A stretch of 64,000 bases of DNA, from contig NC_089194.1 in the NCBI RefSeq assembly GCF_947507565.1, positions 372,001 through 436,000 of the forward strand, given 5' to 3'. This DNA comes from Oscarella lobularis. Lineage: Eukaryota > Porifera > Homoscleromorpha > Homosclerophorida > Oscarellidae. Below the pieces are notes generated by a model. That model was not told the DNA's origin. It did no database searches and saw only the letters and a list, made by a program, of their open reading frames with translations. The translations under genes were made by a program, and so were the position numbers. Of the stretch, positions 1-8,733 are shown one piece after another; the first letter of the stretch is position 1; every line of letters begins with the position of its first letter.

Positions 1-851
1 AGCGACCGTTTGCTGCATAGCAAGCGCCGTACTGCGCCCATTCGCCAACGCGACAGTCGACCGAGTCGAAACGCTCACAAGATTGCGATTCCGCGTTGTG
101 GGGGCAGGTGGCGCCACCGCACGACGCCGCTCGTATGGGAACGACCGTTCGCGTTTGCACGCCGCGGCCGCATATGGCCGTGCAGCTGCTCCACGCACCC
201 CACGTCCATATGCAGTCTCTCGCGCAGCAGCCGCATGTTATAGTTCGCGAGTCGACGAGCGTCGGACAAGCGGCGCCGCCGCACTGCGACGATCTTCCAA
301 TGGTGCGGTAACGACGCTGCGTCGTTCGCGTCTCGCACGGGCACTCGGATGTCCACGAGCTCCAATAGTCGACGGTACAGTCAACAGGACAGCATCCTTT
401 GTAGCAAGAAATCGACTCTGATCGGATCGAGCTGCACGACACACCGCCACAGGATGAGCTGCGAGAAACGCTGCGATAGCGATAGCGACTTGCTTGGCCG
501 CAATTGACGTTGCAGCTGCCCCACGATCCCCAATCGTTTAGCGCACAACTGTGAAACAAAAATATGGTATCATTCTGTGGTTACGGTGAAGTTTTAAACT
601 CACTTTACGGAGCAGCAGCAGTCCTTGTATTCGTGAGTGCCGGAAGAGTAGCAATTTCCTCCGCAACTTGCGTATCTGTATTTGCTTCGATATCTGATCA
701 TTGTTTCAGAGTTGCATCTGCACGACGACCACCTAGACCAGCTGTTGAAGGCACAGTTGTTGGAGGAGCAGCGACGACGGCGCCACGACAACGTTTGGTG
801 AACGAGAGATGCCGCCACGACAAGCGAAATAGCGATTGTCAAAGAATGCAT
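1..851 (-). CDS. Secreted TSP1-repeat protein, 3' end off the window
   Basis: Exon 1 runs from an ATG at 851 down to 604 and exon 2 from 548 to beyond base 1. The 55-nt intron has a GTGAGT donor and a TTTGTTTCACAG acceptor, and the join keeps frame. Residues 1-22 form a hydrophobic signal peptide, followed by a basic RRRR run that could be a furin-type site. At least four thrombospondin type-1 modules follow, each with the W-x-x-W-x-x-C signature (for example SWSRWSSC, DWGSWGSC, YWSSWTSEC, WTWGAWSSC) and later CGG motifs. A fifth begins at WAQYGAC near the edge. The spliced residue rebuilds an N-C pair that matches the start of the other repeats, which supports the intron call. TSP1 proteins are extracellular matrix or adhesion proteins; the exact family is unknown. 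The coding part is markedly GC-rich compared with the DNA to its right. Confidence 0.85.
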
Positions 852-2110
852 GAAGCCACCTAAGCCAGATGCCTAAGAAGATGTCTTTGGCCAATTCGAA
901 AAGCGTTTCCGATAAATAAACAATTGACGGTAGTGAAAGTGAAAGGAAGCGTTTGACAGTGAGTTTCCACCAACAAGCTGCTGTCTTTGCATAGATAAGA
1001 TAAGACGACCATTTCTGCAAATAGCCGTTTATACATTCGACTCCATTGAGTGACAAAACGGAACTTAATAGATCTGCATTGGTGATTTTTCCTTGTTGTT
1101 GTGGCACTGTTGTGGATTGATTTAAACTAAACAACAACAAGGCCAAGTGACACAACGATTACTACAAATCATACACCGGATTGACGTTGACATTTGCACC
1201 GATACGTGACCAACAAGCCATTCCACACCGAACATATTTTCTCGTCTGCACGCACAGTGAAGTTGGCGAAGATAATCAATCAAAAAAACGCATCAATTCA
1301 TATAACAAATGAAAAGAATAATGATACCTCAGATGGCTTCTCGATGTTATAACTTCTCTGCACAACCGCATAGTCGAGACACTCATTTGCATCTTCCGCT
1401 GTCTCAATTATTTAAACAGCATGCCCGCCATAAAATGGCAATGACAAGAAGGGGTCACACAAAGAGTACATAAGATGATGACGCGAAGAAAGGCGATTGC
1501 TACGCACTTGCTCAAGTCGAAATCCGTTTTCAGTCGAGAGAAAAGCTTCCACTTTATCGTCATCTTCCTCCTCCACATTGAAGCTAAAACGTTTGATGAT
1601 GCTACGACTTTGTTTGTTGAAAAAACACGAAGATAATTATTATATATCTACAGTACCAAGATGTCCTTTAGTAAATCAGAGTTGAATCAAACAGACGGCT
1701 CATATGCCAATCAAAACATACGCACAAAACAAAACAATGACGTATCGCTAAATTAATACAAATGTCTACAGGAAACTTAATCGAGATTCCCGGAGTTTTA
1801 ATTAAGTGGCTGATTGATTTACCAGCATCTATTAACTGAGGAAACTACCGACACCCGAGGCTAAATAGATTGAAACCTCCACCCAGCTGCAGCTCGCTTG
1901 GGAATTAACCCTAGAGCGATCGCGATGAGGAGAAGATGATCATGAAGCTAGTCTATCAGCTAGAGGTCTTACCTCCTTTTGGCAAATAAACCCGCTTACT
2001 TATTTACATTCGATAGCTATCTGAGCATGTCTCTTACCATACTCGCCGAGAAAGAGTGTGATCGATTTTGGCTGAATAGCACAGAACTCGATCCACCGTT
2101 TTCTATAACC
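852..2110. other. Upstream/intergenic DNA, no gene recognised
   Basis: This stretch upstream of the TSP1 gene is AT-rich with scattered short ORFs on both strands. None shows a domain signature, good flanking splice sites or a frame shared with another copy. The promoter of the TSP1 gene should lie just right of 851, but no clear TATA element decides it. Confidence 0.5.
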
Positions 2111-2119
2111 AGATCTCTC

Positions 2120-2935
2120 TTCTTACAACAATTCTCGTCGACTTCAAAGATATTTGGGCTGTCTCATTGACCGAAATATCGAAGAAACAGCGAGAACGAG
2201 CGAGGAGTGATGTACCTTAACGCGCGTTAGATAGTGGCAAGAGCATTTTTCAGGCGAAGAATGCGCGAATACAAAGATTGCAGACACTGTAGCCAAAAAA
2301 AGCAACACCGTGTAGCGCAAGTAACACAAAATAACCAGAAGATATCAGAATACCTCGCGATTCACAAAACTACAAACCCTTGACGTTGAAGTTCCTGCCT
2401 TGGCGTTAGTGTTTGAAAAACAAAAACTAAAAAAGAAAATAAGCTAGACGACACCCAAGTTTCAGACAAAACTACCCGTATTTTTCCTTATTCTTTCTCT
2501 TCCTGAAAACTAAAGACAAACAATAAGAATTACACCTAGTACCGCAAGGACAAACAGAAGAAGAGAGAGGAATCCAAAGAGCAACACCAGAGTCTAAAAT
2601 ATTGTTGTGCTATTGGCTGAGAAAACGAAAAATCAAACCTTTTAATGTTTGGTCGAAACAGACTGATCACAAAAGCTTCCCGCAAAGCCTTCATCGCACG
2701 AGCAGACGTTGGAATACGTGCGGCGACCATGATCAGAACAGTTGTCCAAACAAACAGGTAAAGAGCAGTCTGAACCGCCGTAAGCCTTCATCACAGAAAC
2801 ATTTACCTGGAGCGCAGCGCAATGCCCTTTGTAGCTGCAGTTACAGGGACATAAAGGAGTCGAACAGACGTCACCAGAGAATCCTGTAAACTAACACTAC
2901 CTAACAGCACGTGACACTGTTAGGACCAGAGCCAG
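2120..2935 (-). pseudogene. Relic copy of the 3' end of the EGF/VWD receptor gene
   Basis: This block is colinear with 13,830-14,610, the 3' end of the large receptor gene, with substitutions and small indels throughout. Shared landmarks include the GGGCTGTCTCATTGACCGAA segment, the exon coding for the transmembrane helix and the last EGF modules. The EGF frame is broken here, and the segment stops abruptly near 2,935, where it abuts a relic of the aerolysin-like gene. Introns are retained, so it arose by DNA duplication and not by retroposition. It is unlikely to code for anything. Confidence 0.8.
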
Positions 2936-3400
2936 AAGAGCCAAAAGCTTTTAGATCTCTGAACGTGCATGAGGTAACACTTGACGCGCCGGTAGGGAGC
3001 TGAACACTGAATGGAAAGTCACCAGGGAGACGCTCGCTATGCATAAGCGGCTCTAACTTCCAGCCCAATTAACCGCTATAAATCGAATTAGCCCTTTCTA
3101 CTTTCGATCTAACAAACAGCTAGTCCACTATAGACACGTTTCCGCATAATAAACTGGCGAAATAGATAATAGAAAAAATGGATCAGTGAAAAGCGACCTA
3201 GTTAAACCGCTTCTTCGCTCTCTGATTAACCTTAACCTCGGCGCACCAGCTGACGCTGCATTACGAAATGCTAATTTTCGGAGCAGATGGCAACGATTTC
3301 CTTCCAAGCTGACGGAAATTCGTCATCAGCGAATCATGCATCGTGATCGTGGTAGAACCGCACTTCTGCAGCCGCCGTAAAAACCGCGCTTGAAAAACCG
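2930..3400 (-). pseudogene. Relic unit 1 of the aerolysin-like tandem array
   Basis: It matches the first codons and the upstream region of the intact genes at 3,849-4,601 and 7,062-7,811. Only the first dozen or so codons remain before the sequence switches to the EGF-gene relic. The bases that carry the ATG in the intact copies (TTAGCAGCCATGACG on the plus strand) are shortened to TTGACG, so the start codon is gone. The upstream region, including the CGCTATAAATCGAATTAG block, is well kept. Confidence 0.75.
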
Positions 3401-3463
3401 AAAGTAAACTAATTAGCAATTAATTCAAAGACTGCTTCAAAACAAGACATCGTAGCACAGGGG

Positions 3464-3618
3464 CGTAGGAAAAATGATCGGTCCGGCTATATAAAGGGGT
3501 CTGCGGGGGAGGGGGTTGGGAATGCCCCCAGCCGCCAAGGGTGTGTGGGCGTGTTCGGTCAAAATTTCTAAAAAGAACTGTCCGGCTATCGCCGGACCGG
3601 CCGGAGTGGCTCCTACTT
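3464..3618. mobile_element. MITE-like short inverted-repeat element, copy 1
   Basis: About 150 bp starting GTAGGAAAAATGATCGGTCC and ending GGCCGGAGTGGCTCCTAC. The two ends are imperfect inverted repeats (GTAGGA...GGTCCGGC against its complement). The middle is G-rich, then C-rich. The same element sits at 8,284-8,440 in the next unit, but the middle unit (near 5,060) lacks it. No coding capacity, so it would be non-autonomous. Confidence 0.5.
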
Positions 3619-3848
3619 GTAGCAATCAGGCAACTAATGGACGCACGGCCTTTTGTGAGAGCCGATTGACAGTCATTCCATCTAGTAAAGGTCGATTTTC
3701 GTTAAGAAACAAAGTGAATTGAGTGGTTCAATACGGAAGAACGCTTAGAACGCTTAGAAACAAAACAAAAAAGAAAAAACCGTGACTAAATAACAATCAA
3801 AGCAACAGACTTTTTGTCAGTTTGGAAACTGTTTTCAGGAACAATTAA

Positions 3849-4601
3849 TTAATGAAGAACCGTTTTACCAATGACTGCCTTGATGTCCCCAACCAAATTG
3901 CGAACAATTGTTCCAGTCAAAGGGACAGATGTTTCTTCAAGAAATTGATTCACGTCGACAAAATGCACATACTCGCCCTGCACCTTTTCCGGAAAGATCG
4001 CTACAATCTCCCCGCAAGCATTTATCTTTGACCTAAATTTCACAGTTTGCAAACGATTGGTCCCAAGGAGAGTAACTGGAATTTCGGTATTTGACTTGAC
4101 AAAAACTTTGACTTGAGCCATTGCGTTTTGCATTACTGATTCGGTCTTCACTTCCGCTGCTGACGTCACGATTCGGATAAGCGATCCCGACGACGGTTGG
4201 AATTGAAGGACGAAGTCTGGCGTGTAAGTAATACTACCAGGAAGCGTCGTCGATACAGTCGTCTTCTGAATCCAACTACCGTTAAGGGTGACATCGACGG
4301 TTACATCGGTCTGGCTTGTGTTTGTGACGATTCCGCGTGCCAGAACTACCTGTGTACTTCCCTCATCTGACGGCTCCTCCACGTATTTAATTTTGCTTCT
4401 GAGATATTTGTAGGCAAAGCGATTTTGAATTAGGGTAATTGGAAATTGCTCGGCCTTGAAGTATGATTCGTCGTTCATGACAATACTTCTTGGTTCTTTG
4501 TGAAATATTCTCTTAAAAGCATCTCTAACCTTCTCGGGGCTAGAGCCTAAAGGGCCAAAAGCTTTTAGATCTCTGAAGGTGAGGTAACACTTAGCAGCCA
4601 T
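3849..4601 (-). CDS. Aerolysin-like (ETX/MTX2-like) beta-rich protein, copy 1
   Basis: Single-exon ORF of 250 residues with a real ATG at 4,601, no signal peptide and no transmembrane helix. The first 60 residues are mixed. Residues about 85-215 are a chain of alternating Ser/Thr-rich beta strands (for example TVDVTLNGSW and VKSNTEIPVTLLGTN) ending in a G-x-I-V-A-I-F strand. This layout resembles the pore-forming ETX/MTX2 or aerolysin fold, in which a Ser/Thr-rich hairpin lies inside a long beta sheet. That assignment is by pattern only. The family includes cytolytic defence proteins of early animals as well as non-toxic members. A paralogue at 7,062-7,811 is very similar over its whole length, so this is a recent tandem duplicate. 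Confidence 0.6.
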   Translation of the reverse strand: MAAKCYLTFRDLKAFGPLGSSPEKVRDAFKRIFHKEPRSIVMNDESYFKAEQFPITLIQNRFAYKYLRSKIKYVEEPSDEGSTQVVLARGIVTNTSQTDVTVDVTLNGSWIQKTTVSTTLPGSITYTPDFVLQFQPSSGSLIRIVTSAAEVKTESVMQNAMAQVKVFVKSNTEIPVTLLGTNRLQTVKFRSKINACGEIVAIFPEKVQGEYVHFVDVNQFLEETSVPLTGTIVRNLVGDIKAVIGKTVLH

Positions 4602-5060
4602 GACGCGTCGGTAGGGAACTGAACACTGAATGGAAAGTGGTCGGGGAGACGCTCGCTATGCATAAGTGGCTCTAACTTCCGGCCCAATTAACCGCTATAA
4701 ATCGAATTAGCCCTTTCTACTTTCGATGCAACAAACAGCTTGTCCACTAGACTCGTTTCCGTATAATAAACAGGCGACCTAGATTCTTCAAAATGGATCA
4801 ATAAACAGCTTCTTCGCTCTCTGATAAACATTGGCCTCGGCGCGCCAGCTGACGCTGCATTACGAAATGCTAATTTCCGGAGCAGATGGCAACGATTTCC
4901 TTCCAAGCTGACGGAAATTCATCATCAGCGAATCATGCACCGTGATCGTGGTAGAACCGCACGTCTGCAGCCACCGTAAAAACCGCGCTTGGAAAACCGA
5001 AAGAAAACTAATTAGCAATTAATTCGAAGACAGCGTCAAAACAAGACATCGTAGCGCAGG
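4602..5060 (-). promoter_or_regulatory. Conserved upstream region of aerolysin-like copy 1
   Basis: About 450 bp directly upstream of the ATG are conserved at the same place in the relic unit (2,950-3,400) and in copy 2 (7,812-8,285). They include CGCTATAAATCGAATTAGCC and a downstream block with short out-of-frame ORFs. The conservation follows from tandem duplication. It probably holds the promoter, but no specific element is proven. Confidence 0.45.
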
Positions 5061-5199
5061 GGAGTCCTAGTCTTTAGCTTCAGTCGGAAATCTGCCCAAA
5101 ACGTGACCAGTGGCACAGCATGGAATCAGTCTCTATGTAGGATGCAGAGAGGCCTGCCCCTCAATTAATCCATGAAGCGAATACTTGCACAATTGGAAA

Positions 5200-5645
5200 C
5201 CCAAGAGGATTAATTAAAACCAACCTTGCGATCCATTGATGGATAATAGATTTACGAGCTGGCACAACAATGGTCAACGATTAATACAATTGATATTCCT
5301 TTTTGGGTTTTGTTTCGCACAGAACGGACCTAGGAGGTTCACTTCCTCTGTAGCTTTCTTACCGAAGAGCATATCCACTGCTTCGCAACTGATCAGTTTC
5401 ACTTTCGATTTGGACGTTTCATTACTGCTACTACCACGGCCACAAGCAGACGCTCTAGAAACACAAAGAGACAATAAAATGACTAAATAAATTATCAGTG
5501 ATGACGTGCGCTTATTGTTCTTCCTCTCTTTCCTCTGAATTATCACCTCAGTTGGTTCCCAGCTACCCTCGGCTTTCTCCCCTAATACCCGCTGCCGCGC
5601 TCACTCAATTGATCTTTGAATCCCTCACGAAAATGATCGTGTGCT
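5200..5645. repeat. R1 repeat, partial copy (exon-like half only)
   Basis: Homologous to 12,600-13,040, 30,130-30,540, 52,610-53,050 and 62,150-62,510. The minus strand keeps the exon-like segment common to the family (SSSNETSKSKVK and MLFGKK) behind a TTTCTAG acceptor. The plus strand keeps the CCCTCACGAAAATGA remnant of a kinase C-terminus. The rest of the unit is missing after 5,640. Confidence 0.7.
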
Positions 5646-6950
5646 CAATGACGTCGATTCTTCTCGGTCCTCGAGAGAACACGTCGGAATAAGTCAAAAG
5701 GACGTTTCGATTTCGCAATTGGTGCCTAGCGTGCGGTACAGAGTTTCTAGAAATTCTTACGGGAACGTTTTTCACTGCGGGTTAGCGAGCTGCACTTCTG
5801 TTCTTAGGATTTTCGAGTGCTCCGAAATGATAAGGCACTCACATGAAGTGAATGCGGCATTCAGGTCCGAGGTGACGTAAGTTTTGTCATGTCGAAACTC
5901 GCGTAAAAGTAGTGAACGACGGAACGACCTCGCGTTCAAGGTCAGGATGTCGGCTGTTGCACTTCGTAAGTTGACGAAATGGTGAGCAGAGTTGCAATTA
6001 ACGTGAATCGTAGGAAGAAGAGCAGCCAGAACAACGAGGGGCGAATGCACCCGGTAGATCGACCAGCTAGCTGATGGATGTCTCTCTCTGAGAGAGCAAG
6101 TCGACCTTGCGGTTGGTTGCTCATCTGGGTATTGTAATCTCCACTGTCTCGATATTCTTCACGAAGACATTCGATCGACCTACAGTATATCGTCTTGACG
6201 TCACTAATGGCTCAGGAAGCAAAAAATTTGCTATTTAGGCGCAGCTCGCTTTGCCGACGCGTCCAGTCTATCTGCTGGGCGCATAAGCTCTATACTGCGC
6301 TGAGAGCTAGCTCAAGGGTATCTTCTGCGTATGACATATCCGTGGAATATGACCAATACCGGTATTTGCCTCTTGGAACAGTTGTTGCTCCCTCTCGCCG
6401 TCCAAGCGGCAAGGAAATCAGGGTAAGAAGGTATTCGCTGGCCGAGAAATCAAGCGATTGCTACGATGAAAACGGGATTCGGACCAAAAGCCTTTAATAT
6501 CCCGGATAAAAATGAATACAGCAAGGAAGAAGTCGAATTCACCGAACACTCTTATACCATCGTAGATAAGCGAATCTTTACTTTCAGTCGAGAAGCGTTG
6601 GGAGAAATCCGAAAAATGTCCTTTGCGGCCGTATGTCTTCCAAGACAGACTCTCGCGACGGACACAATTGTTTTGAGGCCCGAGAGGCCCCGTCCCAGCG
6701 TCTCTTTAGGGCGGTTCTTTTAGTTTCAGTACTCTAGAGGCTAAATTGAGGTTCGGAGCAGGCATATTTAGGCTACATTCCAGCCATGCAGTTACCTACT
6801 TACCGACGACTTCTACTCGTTTCATCACTCTGGTAATTCTAAAGCATACGTATTCGTTCGCAGAGAAAGTCATACGTGATTTGAGCACGATTTAATCTTC
6901 TCGCTTCACACCTGAGCGCGCACGTACGCTATGCTCAAAATGAAACAGAG
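5646..6950. other. Gene-free spacer with two repeat fragments
   Basis: Between the two aerolysin-like genes. It holds one copy of dispersed repeat D2 (5,716-6,060) and a diverged fragment of R1 (about 6,430-6,560, reverse orientation, recognisable by ATCCCGGATAAAAATGA and GAAGAAGTCGAATTCACC). The remaining ORFs show no domain signature. Confidence 0.55.
5716..6060 (+). repeat. Dispersed repeat D2, copy 1
   Basis: Closely matches 39,112-39,455 in the same orientation, beginning near GCCTAGCGTGCGGTA and ending near AACGAGGGGCGAATG, with small indels. No coding frame is conserved between the copies and no clear terminal repeats are seen. Its nature is unknown. Confidence 0.7.
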
Positions 6951-7061
6951 TGAATTAATTATTCAATACGGAAGAACACTTAGACAAACAATAGAAAAAG
7001 GAAAACGCCGCGACTAAATAACAAGCAAAAAACAGACATTTTAGCAGTTTGTAAACGTTTC

Positions 7062-7811
7062 TCAGGAACAATGAAGAACTGGTTTACCAATGACTGCCCT
7101 GATGTCGTCAACAGAATTACGAACAATAGCTCCAGTCACAGGGGCAGATGTTTTCTCAAGAACTTGTCTCAAGTGGACAAAGTGCATATACTTATCGTGA
7201 ATCTTTTTCGGAAAGATCGCTACTATCTGCCCGAATGCATTTATGTTTGTTGTAAAGTTCACAGTTTGCAAACGATTGGTCCCAAGGAGAGTCACTGGAA
7301 CTTCTGTATTTGACTTGACAAAAACGGTGATTTGAGCCATTGCGTTTTGCATTACTGATTCGGTCTTCACTTCCGCTGCCGACGTCACGATTCGGATAAG
7401 CGATCCCGACGACGGTTGGAAATGAAGGACGAAGTCTGGCGTGTAAGTAATACCATCAGGAAGCGTCGTCGATACAGTCGTCTTTTGAGTCCAACTCCCA
7501 TTAAGGGTGACATCGACAGTTGCATCGAACTCGCTTGCGTTTGAGACGATTCCGCGTGCTAGAACTACCTGTGTACTTCCCTCATCTGACGGCTCCTCCG
7601 CGTATTTAATTGTGCTGCTGAGATATTTGTAAGCAAAGCGATTTTGAATAAGGGTAATTGGAGGTTGCTCGGCCTTGAAGTATGATTCGTCGTTCATGAC
7701 AATACTGCTTGGTTCTTCGATAAATGTACTCTTAAAAGATTCTCTAACCTTCTCGGGGCTAGAACCAAAAGCTTTTAGATCTCTGAACGTGAGGAAACAC
7801 TTAGCAGCCAT
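7062..7811 (-). CDS. Aerolysin-like (ETX/MTX2-like) beta-rich protein, copy 2
   Basis: Single-exon ORF of 249 residues from an ATG at 7,811, closely similar to the 3,849-4,601 protein along its whole length, with no broken codons. Changes cluster near residues 15-35 and in the C-terminal quarter. The central Ser/Thr-rich strands (about residues 95-200) are almost unchanged, as expected if they form a constrained structural core. Like copy 1 it lacks a signal peptide. The family call rests on strand pattern only. Its 3' flank (6,950-7,061) is also duplicated at 3,720-3,848 and 8,560-8,690. Confidence 0.6.
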   Translation of the reverse strand: MAAKCFLTFRDLKAFGSSPEKVRESFKSTFIEEPSSIVMNDESYFKAEQPPITLIQNRFAYKYLSSTIKYAEEPSDEGSTQVVLARGIVSNASEFDATVDVTLNGSWTQKTTVSTTLPDGITYTPDFVLHFQPSSGSLIRIVTSAAEVKTESVMQNAMAQITVFVKSNTEVPVTLLGTNRLQTVNFTTNINAFGQIVAIFPKKIHDKYMHFVHLRQVLEKTSAPVTGAIVRNSVDDIRAVIGKPVLHCS

Positions 7812-8283
7812 GACGCGTCGGTAGGGAGCTAAACACTGAATGGAAACTGGCCAGGGAGACGCTCGCTATGCATAAGTGGCTCTAACTTCCGGCCAAATTA
7901 ACCGCTATAAATCGAATTAGCCCTTTCGACTTTCGATGTAACAAACACCTTGTCCACTAGACTCGTTTCCACATAATAAATCGGTGATCTAGATTCTTGA
8001 AAATGGATCAGTGAAAAGCGACCTAGTTAAACAGCTTCTTCGCTCTCTGATAAACATTGACCTCGGCGTGCCAGCTGACGCTGCATTACGAAATGCTAAT
8101 TTCCGGAGCAGATGGCAACGATTTCCTTCCAAGCTGACGGAAATTCGTCATGAGCTAATCATGCACCGTGATCGTGGTAGAACCGCACGTCCGCAGCCGC
8201 CGTAAAAACCGCTTGGAGAACCGAAAGTAAACAAATTAGCAATTAATTCAAAGACTACTTCAAAACAAGACATCGTAGCTAGG
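7812..8283 (-). promoter_or_regulatory. Conserved upstream region of aerolysin-like copy 2
   Basis: Same arrangement as at 4,602-5,060, including the CGCTATAAATCGAATTAG block and the AAATGGATCAGTGAAAAGCG stretch shared with the relic unit near 3,180. It ends where the short MITE-like element begins. Confidence 0.45.
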
Positions 8284-8440
8284 GGCGTAGGAAAAATGAC
8301 CGGTCCGGCTATGTAAAGGGGTCTGCGGGGGTGGGGTGGGGTGGGGGGGATGGGGGAGGGGGGAATGCCCCTAGCCGCCTGGGTGTTTTTGCGTGGTCGA
8401 TAACATTTCTAAACAAACCGTTCCGGCCGGCCGGAGTGGC
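8284..8440. mobile_element. MITE-like short inverted-repeat element, copy 2
   Basis: Same element as at 3,464-3,618: GTAGGAAAAATGACCGGTCC at the left, GGCCGGAGTGGCTCCTAC at the right, with a longer GGGGTGGGGTGGGG tract inside that looks like slippage. Confidence 0.5.
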
Positions 8441-8690
8441 TCCTACGGCCTTGATCGAAGCAATCAGGAAACTAATGGACGCACGTCGTATTGTGAAAGC
8501 CGATTGACAGTCATTCCATCTAGTAAACGTCGATTTTCGTAAAGATACAATGTGAATTAAGTGGTTCAATACGGAAGAACGCTTAGACACACATCGAAAA
8601 AGAAAAAAACCGCTCCTAAAAAAACAAAGCAACAAACTTATTGTCAGTTTGGAAATGGTTTTGAGGAACAATTGAATAATAAAGAAATAT
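8441..8690 (-). pseudogene. Relic unit 4 of the aerolysin-like array (3' flank only)
   Basis: Matches 3,619-3,850 and, from about 8,560, 6,950-7,080, i.e. the region just 3' of the aerolysin-like ORFs. It ends near 8,690 at the point where the coding region would start, so a fourth unit was cut off there. The ankyrin/coiled-coil pseudogene begins a few tens of bases away. Confidence 0.65.
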
Positions 8691-8733
8691 CCTTCCTAAT
8701 AAGGAATCATCGTCTATGAGTCGTACTATCCTA

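Noticed and set aside
733-1155. 140-residue minus-strand ORF overlapping the TSP1 signal-peptide exon
   Set aside because: It opens at TTG, not ATG, overlaps the well supported TSP1 exon in another frame and shows no domain pattern.
5200-5640. R1 as a retrotransposon or LINE fragment
   Set aside because: No reverse transcriptase, poly-A tail or 5' truncation pattern is seen, and the copies keep intron-exon borders.
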